Positions 1 to 9,203 of a DNA stretch of 25,090 bases are shown here, piece after piece (positions within the stretch are counted from its first letter, which is position 1; each line of letters starts with the position of its first letter). Origin of the DNA: Apostichopus californicus (Eukaryota; Echinodermata; Holothuroidea; Aspidochirotida; Stichopodidae); assembly GCA_020650975.1 (NCBI GenBank), contig JAIPMN010189491.1, positions 1 to 25,090 on the forward strand, in the 5' to 3' direction. Under the pieces are notes generated by a model, which saw nothing but the letters and a program-made list of their open reading frames with translations, did no database searches and was not told the DNA's origin. The position numbers and the translations under genes are program-made.

Positions 1-102
1 ATATACACATATATACATATATACAGATATACACATATATACATATATACATATATACATACACATACACATATATAGATACATATACATATATACATAT
101 AG
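1..102. repeat. TA/CA-rich microsatellite
   Basis: Imperfect tandem ATATAC/ATACAC hexamers run from the window edge to about position 102 and then give way to unique sequence. The array probably extends left of the window. No function is visible. Confidence 0.9.
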
Positions 103-289
103 CTGTCTTAAGCCGAGAAAGCCCATTTCTTGGCAGTTGATTTCGAATTATTTTTTTGTATTCCCGGCCAGGTACTGGGGTTTGTAATTTTTCGATTTCG
201 AAGAACGATGTACACCACTCACTATGTATAATAAGTAAAAAACAAATTGTTTGTACCCCACTGGGGTGAAACATATTGCTCTTCGCCCA

Positions 290-300
290 CCCCCCCCCCC
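290..300. repeat. Poly-C run (11 C)
   Basis: An uninterrupted run of 11 C lies in a short C-rich patch (286-303) about 120 bases before the candidate exon at 423. It is one of five C or G runs of at least 10 bases in the window. Confidence 0.9.
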
Positions 301-422
301 TCCTTCATACCAGTAAAACAAAGAGTTCTGCTTTTAATTTTCTTTCACACAATAATGCAATTTACTGATATTGTTTCAGTATACTGTGTCATTAACACAC
401 GGCTTCGTTTTGTTGTTTTCAG

Positions 423-493
423 TCTATTGGATACCTGATAATAATAAGTGGGATCAACAATATCTGCTGAACCTTGACACTGGTCGTTGGGAG
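423..493 (+). CDS. Candidate internal coding exon, possible kelch-like fragment
   Basis: I do not recognise the gene. A pyrimidine-rich acceptor (GTTTTGTTGTTTTCAG, ending at 422) is followed by a 71-base segment that ends at a consensus donor, GAG|GTAAGT. Only the frame starting at 425 is open. It encodes 23 residues that begin YWIPDN and end LLNLDTGRWE, entering after one base of a split codon and leaving in phase 0. The pattern of hydrophobic residues, then LDTGRWE, is like the last strand of a kelch repeat, but one strand is too little to assign the family. The next exon could be 4976-5071 (phase 0). The acceptor at 3358 would instead add five residues and a stop. Earlier exons must lie left of the window. 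A 23-codon open frame is not unlikely by chance, so the splice sites carry most of the weight. Confidence 0.38.
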
Positions 494-741
494 GTAAGTA
501 CCGTGTCATCCCTGTTATCTTTCTGTATTAGCCGTGTTAACGAGTATTAGTTGTTGCTATGGAAACACAGTAACATGAATAGTTCACGATGGCGTCTTGA
601 CACCTTTTTTTCTCAATTTATGACAAAGTACTGTAGAATCACCATTTGGGCAAGAGATTCATGTCATCATGGATTGCAAAATTTTATAAAAACAAAGTAA
701 TTTTGGACAAACCATTTTGTAGTGGATTACATGGTGAAATT
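494..741. other. Unique sequence, candidate intron start
   Basis: If the exon at 423-493 is real, this is the first part of its downstream intron. It is AT-rich unique sequence. Nothing else is seen before the minisatellite begins. Confidence 0.4.
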
Positions 742-2375
742 GAGAAAAATGTAGTGATTAGTACTACAACAACTGATATTACTAATATACTAAACATACA
801 ATATGTGGATTGAAGTAGCACTTTAGTGATATTAGTAAGCAAATATTACTGACAATACAATGGGTGGATAAAATTATTATACAGTAAGCATGTATTACTT
901 TAAAATGCAATGATGGGATTAAAGCGATGTAGTAAAAAAATATGAGCATACATGCACTGATTGAATTGAAGGGCCTTAGTCAACAAATATTACTAAACAT
1001 ACAATATATGGATTAAAGGGATTTAGTCAACAGATATTAGTCAACATGCAATATGTGAATAAGAGTGATGTAGTCAACAACTATTACTAACATACACAGG
1101 TATTAAAGGGATGTAGTCAACAAATATTATTGAATATGCAATGGGTGGATAAAAGTGATGTAGTCAACAAATATGACTAAATATACAATGAGTGGGTTAA
1201 AGGGATGTAGTCAACGAACATTAGTTAAAATAAAATGGGTGGATAAGAGTGATGTAGTCAACAAATATTACTAAACAAGCATTGAGGATATTAAAGGGAT
1301 GTAGTCAACAAATATTAGTTAACATGCAATGGGTGAATAAGAGTGATGTTGTCAACAACTATTACTAACATACACATGTATTAAAGGGATGTAGTCAACA
1401 AATATTATTGAATATGCAATGGGTGGATAAGAGTGATGTAGTCAACAAATATTACTATCTTACACATAGGGATTAAAGTGATGTACTCAACAAATATTAA
1501 TAAACAAGCGATGGGTGGATTAGAGTGATATTGTCAACAAATATTACTAAACATACAATGAGTGCATTAAAGGGATGCAGTCAAAAAATATGACTAAACA
1601 TACAATGAGTGGGTTAAAGGGATGTATTCAACGAACATTAATTAAAATACAATGGGTGGATAAGAGTGATGTAGTCAACAAATATTACCATCATACACAG
1701 AGTGATTAAAGTGATGTTCTCAACAAATATCAATAAACAAGCGATGGTGGATTAGAGTGATGTGATCAACAAATATGACTAACCATACAATGAGTGGGTT
1801 GAAGGGATGTAGTTATCAAGTATTAGTTAAAATACAATGGGTGGATAAGAGTGATGTAGTCAACAAATATTACTAAACAAGCAATGAGTGGATTAAAGGG
1901 ATGTAGTCAACAAATATGACTTAACATACAATGAGTGGGTTGAAAGGATGTAGTCAACAAATATTACTAACATTCACTGAGGGTATTAAAGGGATGTAGT
2001 CAACAAATATTGCTGAACAAGCAATGGGTGTATTAAAGGGATTAAGTCAACAAATATGTGTTGACTACATCCTTTTAATCCACCCATTGTTTGTTTAGTA
2101 ATATTTGTTGACTAAATCCATTTAATCCCCTCATTGAATGTTACTAAACAAGCAATAGTTAGATTAGAGTGATTTTAGTAGTCAACAAATATTACTAACA
2201 TACACTGAGTGGATTAAAGAGATGTAGTCGACATTTATTACTAAACCTACAATGGGTAGATTAGAGTGATGCAGTCAACAAATATTACTAAACAAGCTAT
2301 GGGTGGATTAGAGTGATGTAGTCAACACATATTAAGAAGCATACACTAAGTGAATTAAAGTGATGTAGTCAACAA
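742..2375 (+). repeat. 47-bp minisatellite, about 35 diverged copies
   Basis: Tandem units of about 47 bp share the word GTAGTCAACAAATATTACTA, followed by an ACATACAATGGGTGGAT-like part and a TTAAAGGGAT or AAGAGTGAT part. Units measured around 1105-1200 are exactly 47 bp. The copies diverge most at the left edge (742-960), and single related words persist to about 2510. Larger blocks recur: 1043-1170 matches 1321-1450 (shift 278, about six units), and 1471 onward matches 1704 onward (shift about 233, about five units). No long frame is open through it. It would lie inside an intron of the candidate gene at 423-12585. Confidence 0.92.
1979..2128. repeat. Fold-back (inverted units) inside the 47-bp array
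   Basis: From 2057 to about 2128 the repeat units run in the opposite orientation, reading TTGACTACAT, AATCCACCCATTG and AGTAATATTTGTTGACTA. This segment is the imperfect reverse complement of 1979-2050. The two arms of about 70 bases are separated by only a few bases around 2051-2056, so the pair could form a long hairpin. Direct-orientation units resume near 2135 (ACTAAACAAGC). Confidence 0.85.
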
Positions 2376-3358
2376 ATAGTTTGCACAAAATTTGCACTGA
2401 ATTGAGATATCTGTATTGTAATCAATAACGAAAGAAAGATATAATGCAGTGGATTGATTAAAATAAACTTTAACAAATATTACTTAACATTGAATGGTTG
2501 GTTTACAGTGATGTAGTACCAATCATTGCTAAATATTTGGTTGACTTAATATTAATAAACATTATTGAACATCAAAATGTAACTCATTCCATTATAGGTA
2601 TATTATAAAGTGTACTAGTAACAGTCCCCATGGTAAAGTGATGAAGTATTAGTATACTATATTACACACCTACCAGTGAGAGGATATAACGTCATGTAGA
2701 GAACACATACAACGAAACAATCATTTAAATATTGGTTTAAATGACGAAGTGGACACTAACTTCTCATCATCCAATCAGTAGGGTAAAGTGATAGTAATCA
2801 ATCATATATCTATAACAATCCAATTAAGCACTCTGTAACTAAAGGTACATTACAAAAAAAAAACACACACACACATATATTTACCTATCTAATGAGCAAC
2901 TGAAATGTCTTATCAATGCAGAAATGTCATATTAATAAATTCCCTACTAAATATACTACATATAATTGATGGTAAGGAATAGATATTTTTAATTATGATT
3001 TCCACTCTTATAGATCCAAATATCTAAAAGCTATGATAATCCACCGTCTCCTCCCCCCCCCCATCCCCACAAAAAAAAACATGTCCAATGATTAGACAGT
3101 ATATCCACGTATTCTGATTGAATAGGTTTTAATGTTTAGAAGAGAGAGAAAAGCAGTAACTTATTAGAAAACATTATTCCGTTTTATTATAATTACACTC
3201 TTATACAACTACATATTTGAACATTATGAAAATAATAACATATATCTGAAAATGATCATTACCCCTGCCCTCAACAAGAAAATAAAACAATAATGTAAAT
3301 GACTGCCTACTACCCAAGCAATCTGTTTGAATGGTTTTTATTCTTCTTTGTCCTGTAG
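2376..3358. other. AT-rich unique sequence, no gene seen
   Basis: This stretch holds degenerate edges of the 47-bp array (to about 2510) and a small perfect hairpin: TCATTTAAA at 2721-2729 pairs with TTTAAATGA at 2736-2744. It also has an A-run followed by (AC)n around 2854-2880 and a 10-base C run at 3053-3062. It ends with a good splice acceptor (TTCTTCTTTGTCCTGTAG) at 3341-3358. No coding region is supported. Confidence 0.6.
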
Positions 3359-3500
3359 AAGGCTGGATCCTGGTAGATGAATTACGCAAGAACATGTTCC
3401 TGGAGACAACCTGTTCTGATCCCGCTGGAGTTATTAAACACCACTCAGTTCATCGAAAATTGCTTGTCCGAGGTTTACACAAAACAAGTTGGGAGTGAAC
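3359..3500 (+). other. Exon-like segment of ambiguous frame
   Basis: A strong acceptor ends at 3358. Joined in phase 0 to the exon at 423-493, it adds KAGSW and a stop (TAG 3374-3376). A second frame, entered after one base of a split codon (first full codon GGC at 3361), stays open for about 45 codons to a TGA near 3497. It starts GWILVDELRK and contains LETTCSDPAG. That second frame looks more like protein but does not match the phase of the exon at 423. An AATAAA at 3854-3859 could end a transcript. The two readings conflict, so I do not call a gene. Confidence 0.2.
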
Positions 3501-4975
3501 TGGGAAACTTCATAGGGAATACGGGTCTCTATACGTCATTGTGACGTTGTTACAACATTGGCCATCGTCCTCTTTAAATCTTTCACTTTGCTTTAATCAC
3601 CATTGATGTTTTCATATACTATGTGTCGATATTTGTTTACATTTCTTGCTTAGGGGACTGTTAGTTATGTAGTGAAGTTTACATCATCATACTTCTTTTT
3701 AACTCACTCGATTTTATGCTGAGATTTTCAAATTTATTTATTCTGTTAAGCAATTCTTTTCTTGTATCACTTCATGGGATATTTCTTCTGCCAATTATAA
3801 AGAAGAAACCATTTATGTCAGAATGACGTGCTTATCAATAAGTTATACCCGAAAATAAAATTTAAAAAACTATTTTGAGAAAAAAAAACGTTTTCATCGA
3901 ATTGTACTTATGGAGTTATTACAAAGAAAATGGAATACTGATGAGTTTGGCTGCCTCGGTTTTGAGATTCTACATTGTGACATAGGTATAGTTTGAAATT
4001 AAGGTTTCGTAACACTGTAGATAAAGTTAAGGTACGTGGTAGTGGTAGAAATACGTTACTTTTACGTTTTCAAGGTGTAACTGTGGGTGTCACATAAATA
4101 CAAACACCACCCATCATAAAACCAGGAATCTTGAAAGAAAGAACACTGATTTGTGGAGGTTACCTCCGTAGTAATTAATTTAGAGGTACATATGTTGTCA
4201 TGGTAAATATAGTTATTCTATAACGAAAATCGATGCATGAATGGTTATGGATAGTGTCAGTACGTGCTTGGAGCTTACTGTATATTGTGGCGAGTATATG
4301 GAGATTTAATTACGTCATCGAAATGTCCACACTGACGCATGTCTTCTCATCACTTGAAAAACCAGAAGTATGTTATAATTTAAAGCAAATCGAATAACTA
4401 AACTTGACGCAAAATTTGGGAACAAAGTTGTAGAAAAGATGAATAGTGACATATGGATATCAGAGGATGTGAATGGTGAGATATGTATTTTTTTGTATTA
4501 TAATAAACAATTAAGTCAGTTTCTGTACAATTATGGATTTAATATTAAATATTATGGTATCCATTTGTTTATTTTGCTACTCGTGATATTATTTCTCAGG
4601 AGGACGAATTAATGAGCGTTGTTAAAGTCTCAGTACTTGTTTGAACAATTTAAACTTCGACCTTTCCATCTTACTGCACTATAAATTCAGAGAAAATGAC
4701 ACCAATATATGAATTTTTCATATCAAGAGAAATTAGTTTCATTGAGTTAAATGTCGTTAAAATATTTAAGCTGAATAAAATTCGCCAGCTTTTTAACGAG
4801 TACGTAGATTAAACAAACTTCAATCAAAATGTGCAAGCCCCGCCAGCAGATAATGCGCCAATTAAACCTATGTTTTGTTTACAACCGTTAGGCCTAGTGT
4901 AATGAACATGTTACGTTATATCGTTGGCACCATAAGGGTAACAAAAATTAAATTTCTTTCTTTCGATTGCGACAG
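3501..4975. other. AT-rich unique sequence, no gene seen
   Basis: No supported gene, tandem repeat or transposon end was found. There are AATAAA hexamers at 3854-3859 and 4502-4507, which are weak evidence in such AT-rich DNA. One TAGGCCTA palindrome lies at 4889-4896. Confidence 0.5.
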
Positions 4976-5071
4976 CTTTTCCCTATTAACCCATCTGGTC
5001 AGGGTGCATGTAGAATAACAACATTGAATCTACTTCGGAAGTATGGTTTCCTAAATTCATCATCAAGTCAG
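4976..5071 (+). CDS. Candidate 96-bp coding exon
   Basis: I do not recognise the protein. A long pyrimidine tract (TTTCTTTCTTTCGATTGCGACAG, ending at 4975) precedes a segment open for exactly 32 codons in phase 0. It begins LFPINPSGQG, passes through LNLLRKYGFL and ends SSSSQ at CAG|GTATTG, a weaker donor. Both ends are phase 0, so it fits directly after the exon at 423-493 and before the candidate at 12496-12585. An alternative acceptor at 4999 would remove eight or nine codons without shifting the frame. Acceptor strength, open frame and phase agreement all favour an exon. Weak points are the donor, the short length and the lack of a recognisable domain. Confidence 0.33.
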
Positions 5072-6030
5072 GTATTGAGATTTTAACATCAAGTTTTGTT
5101 GTTATATTTTTATATATTGTGCATATTTTTACTTAAAATTAAGAAGTGCAATGTTGTGAGGGGTTTATCGCAACCTCAACGCTTCTGTCACATAGCCATT
5201 TTTTGTTGCGTAGAAACATTTAACAGCAATTAATACAAATATTACTATGTGATTGCATGTGATTTGTATTATAGCCTTTCCTGTAAATTTTACTTACCTT
5301 TGGCTTTGACTGGTTTCCTAGAACCACTCGTTAGGATATTATATGATCTGTTGTCATATTTAGAGATTGCCAAATTCAGTATGATGCTACTGTGATTGGT
5401 GGGAAGTGAACATGTGATGAATGTATATGCAAACTTCATTTCACCAACGACGATCATTCATTGTACGTAAAACCATATCTTTTAATAAAAGTAAAGTAAA
5501 TCATATGTGAAGTTGTTGTTTCTTTTATTAACACTTCATTGACACGATATCACCAAACATTAAACCAAGGCCATACTGAACCGGAGTTGAAGCTTCAAAC
5601 GCCCTTAATATACCCGTTTAGAATTGTTCTCTATGGATGTGTGTAAGTGTATATATGAGCAGGGATGCCTAACTATACGGAACAGGTGATGAGGGTAATG
5701 GACGATTCATGTTACACGACATGGTGGGACTCACATATGTCCTGACGAGGTATGGGTGAAAGAAACTTGATGTGCAGCGTCAATAGCCATATTGGACAGA
5801 AAAAATACTCTTTGCATAGGCTTAGACAAATTTTCAACATTGTTGGGGAAGGGGGCTGGTATTAAGAGTGTAGCCAGAAGTTTGTTTTCAGGTCGGAATA
5901 ACACAACGGAGCCTCTGGAGCGCGAGGCGTACCTCAGAAGGCTGGAGGTTCGAGGTGGAGGTTTGGCATTGTGTGCGCTCTAAACAGACCATACAACTTA
6001 CAAGCTGATTTGTTTTAAAATATATATATA
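5072..6030. other. Mostly unique sequence; GC-richer patch 5892-6003
   Basis: No gene is supported. Near the right end, a possible acceptor (GTTTGTTTTCAG to 5891) is followed by a clearly GC-richer stretch with two open frames. One runs to TAA 5981-5983 and the other to TGA near 6008. Neither translation resembles a family I know. It could be a terminal exon, or a remnant of a repeat next to the MITE. Confidence 0.3.
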
Positions 6031-6225
6031 GCCAAACTCAGATTAACGGCCGGTCGATTTCTTATATGATGGTAGGGGGTTGCATGGGACTTGGTTCTAT
6101 ACAGACACATTACTCAACAGTTAGAACAATAATTACTTCCTGTAGGACAGCTTGAGTGGAACCAAGTCCCATTCAACCCATTACCACCATATAATAAATC
6201 GACCGGCCGTTAATCTGAGTTTGGC
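6031..6225. mobile_element. 195-bp palindromic MITE with TA target duplication
   Basis: The element starts GCCAAACTCAGATTAACGGC and ends with its reverse complement, GTTAATCTGAGTTTGGC. The terminal inverted repeats extend about 67 bases per side with about five mismatches, leaving a central spacer of roughly 60 bases. It is flanked on both sides by TA (6029-6030 and 6226-6227), as expected for Tc1/mariner-type transposition. It has no coding capacity and would need a transposase from elsewhere. The TA duplication is only suggestive because the flanks are TA-rich. The paired, nearly intact arms make this a confident palindromic element; the superfamily is inferred. Confidence 0.85.
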
Positions 6226-7578
6226 TAATATATAAAACTCACAAATTGATTTTTTTATCAAAAAGGTATCTCAGCACTCCCAGTCAAATTGTGTCTTTCA
6301 TAAGTTAAACCTAAAACAAAAAATGTAAGAGCAGAACTCGAAAACAATTCTAACAGTAAAAATAATTACAAATTGTTACGGGAACATGAAACAAGCACCC
6401 CCCCCCCCCCCCAAAAAAAAACAACAACAAAAAAACAATTATTCCCATATGACTTGAAGGGGATTTCTTCATTAGGTCTACGTTGTTCGTATTCCTAGTT
6501 AGTGTAGTATGTCTGAATTATTTCTTCCTACTTCACATCTGTGTCTGTCGTTCTCATTGCCTATGACCGGAAATGTTTACGTAACAATTTATTACGTATA
6601 CATTTTTTCCGGACGCGATCATTGTGACACATATCATTCTAAACAGTTTGCTCGAAGCTAACAATGCAATTGGACCGTTATTTAAATCCTCAAACTAAAT
6701 TGTCCTGAATTTGAAACAGATAACATGTAATACGCAAAGTCAGCCGGCGGAGATCAAATAAGTAATATTAAAACGGCCATTCAAAATCACTTTGACTATA
6801 TCGTTTATATTCAAACACTGTTTTGAAACTAACGGCAGTTTTTATACCAGGTTTATCAAGAGTGCTGATCAACTCCGTAGAGATTCCTATAGTTTGAATC
6901 ACAACATATACCTTTTATTGTGTTCATTGCAAGGTTATGTTAAAAGTTAACTCTGTGCATGGGGTCGAATGCGTAGTTTGGAGCTCACCGTAGTTGTAGC
7001 GGACAGATGCACGGGCAACGTTGCAAACCGTGTGCATATAATCTGCGGTTCTGCAGACCAGTGGAACAACTTAATAATATAAAAATATATAATATATCAT
7101 ATATGGAAATATTCAAGAAGAACTATACAGTTTGAATAAATGCACGTCTAACTTTTGAATATGTGCTGGATAGGGAATTTGCTATATGTATAAGTGGTGA
7201 TACTAAGATGTGTGTTGGTTTGAGAACAGATACTTCATATTAGCTAGCTAAACCACTATAACAAAACACTATGTAGAGTTTTACAGATGTAGGATTCAGG
7301 GGGAGTGAAAGCGGTGTACTATCATGATGCAGTGAATGTATCCTCGGTAGTCCATTCCTTCGCTGTTGCCCCCTAGGCCCCCCTCCCCTCCTCTAATCAA
7401 CATGACAATCTTGACTGTATAAACACAACGGGCATGTATTGTTTACAAAGCTAAGCAACGACCTCAGAAAATCTGATATATCTTACACATACGTATGTAC
7501 GTACATACCATTATGCATATAAATACATAGGCTACATATATAATATATACATATGTGGCGTGCTTATACCAGTGAGCT
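6226..7578. other. Unique sequence with homopolymer and AT microsatellite
   Basis: No gene is supported. There is a 15-base C run (6398-6412) directly followed by an A-rich, CAA-rich tract to about 6437. A C-rich patch lies at 7370-7393. A self-complementary alternating purine-pyrimidine stretch (ACATACGTATGTACGTACAT and TA-rich sequence) covers roughly 7485-7555. The 19-bp minisatellite follows. Confidence 0.5.
6398..6437. repeat. C15 run followed by A-rich tract
   Basis: Fifteen C are followed without a break by an A/CAA-rich tract. This may be the decayed tail of a retroposed sequence or simple-sequence expansion. Nothing upstream identifies a parent element. Confidence 0.8.
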
Positions 7579-9203
7579 GGTAGAGTAGCAGCTCCCTGTT
7601 AGAGTAGCAGCTCCCTGTTAGAGTAGCAGCTCCCTGTTAGAGTAGCAGCTCCCTTTTAGATTAGCACCTCCCTGCTAGAGTAGCAGCTCCCTGTTACAGT
7701 AGCAGATCCCTGTTAGAGTATCAGCTCCCTTTTAGAGTAGCAGCTCCCTGTTAGAGTAGCAGCTTACTGTTAGAGTAACAGCTCCCTGTTAGAGTAGAAG
7801 CTCCTGTTGTAGAGGCACCTCCCTGTTAGAGTAGCAGGTAACCGTTAGAGTAGCAGCTCCCTATTAGAGTAGAAGCTCCCTGTTAGAGTAGCAGCTCCCT
7901 GTTAGAGTAGCAGCTCCCTGTTAGAGTAGCAGCTCCCTGTTAGAGTAACAGCTAACTGTTAGAGTAGCAGCTACCTGTTAGAGTAGCAGCTCCCTGTTAG
8001 AGTAACAACTAACTGTTAGAGTAGTAGCTCCCTGTTAGAGTAGCAGCTCCCTGTTAGAGTAGCAGCTCTCTGTTAGAGTAGCACCTCCCTGTTAGAGCAG
8101 CAGCTCCCTGTTAGAGTAGCATCTCCCTGTTAGAGTAGAAGCTCCCTGTTAGAGTAGCACCTCCCTGTTAGAGTAGCAGGTAACAGTTAGAGTAGCAGCT
8201 CCCTATTATAGTAGAAGCTCCCTGTTCGATTAGCAGCTCCCTGTTAGAGTAGCAGCTCCCTGTTAGAGTAGCAGCTCCCTGTTGGAGTAGCAGCTCTCTG
8301 TTAGAGTAGCAGCTCCCTGTTAGAGTAGCAGCTCCCTGTTCGAGTAGCAGCTCCCTATTAGAGTAGCACCTCTCTGTTAGAGTAGCAGGTAACCGTTAGA
8401 GTAGAAGCTCCCTGTTAGAGTAGCAGCTCCCTGTTAGAGTAGCAGCTCCCTGTTAGAGTAGCAGCTCCCTGTTGGAGTAGCAGCTCCCTATTGGAGTAGC
8501 AGCTCCCTGTTAGAGTAGCAGCTCCCTGTTAGAGTAGCAGCTCCCTGTTAGAGTAGCAGCTCCCTGTTGGAGTAGCAGCTCTCTGTTAGAGTAGCAGCTC
8601 TCTGTTAGAGTAGCAGCTCCCTGTTAGAGTAGCAGCTCCCTGTTAGAGTAGCAGCTCCTTGTTAGAGTAGCAGCTCCCTGTTGGAGTAGCAGCTCCCTGT
8701 TGGAGTAGCAGCTCCCTGTTAGAGTAGCAGCTCCCTGTTAGAGTAGCAGGTAACCGTTAGAGTAGCAGCTCCCTGTTGGAGTAGCAGCTCTCTGTTAGAG
8801 TAGCAGCTCTCTGTTAGAGTAGCAGCTCTCTGTTAGAGTAGCAGCTCCCTGTTAGAGTAGCAGCTCCCTGTTAGAGTAGCAGCTCCCTGTTAGAGTAGCA
8901 GCTCCCTGTTAGAGTATCAGCTCCCTGTTAGAGTAGCACCTCCCTGTTAGAGTAGAAGCTCCCTATTAGAGTAGCACCTCCCTGTTAGAGTAGCAGGTAA
9001 CCGTTAGAGTAGCAGCTCCCTGTTAGGGTAGCACCTCCCTTTTAGAGTAGCAGCTTACTGTTAGAGTAGCAGCTCCCTGTTAGAGTAGCAACTCCCTGTT
9101 AGAGTAGCAGCTCCCTGTTAGAGTAGCAGCTAACCGTTAGATTAGCAGCTCTCTGTTAGAGTAGCACCTCCCTGTTAGAGTAGCAGCTAACTGTTTGAGT
9201 AGC
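7579..9203 (+). repeat. 19-bp minisatellite, about 85 copies
   Basis: Head-to-tail copies of GTTAGAGTAGCAGCTCCCT fill about 1.6 kb with little length variation. Most copies differ from the consensus by zero to two bases. Recurrent variants include CAGGTAACCG (7844, 8386, 8747, 8994, with CAGGTAACAG at 8168), TTGGAG for TTAGAG, and AGAAGCTCC. Because 19 is not a multiple of 3, each long frame passes through every phase and meets TAG on this strand or TAA on the other, so the array cannot encode protein. The first unit is entered from AGTGAGCTGGTAGAGTAGCA, which is somewhat like a tRNA D-arm. That resemblance is speculative. Confidence 0.97.

Noticed and set aside
247..438. 63-codon open frame spanning the poly-C run
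   Set aside because: It reads through the C run as prolines and crosses the splice acceptor at 422 in a frame that differs from the better exon frame.
5940..5960. tRNA T-arm-like GGTTCGAGGT word
   Set aside because: No acceptor stem, D-arm or anticodon arm can be placed around it. GGTTCGA alone is not enough.
7579..9203. CRISPR array or protein-coding repeat
   Set aside because: Units are contiguous 19-mers without unique spacers, and every frame on both strands contains stops.
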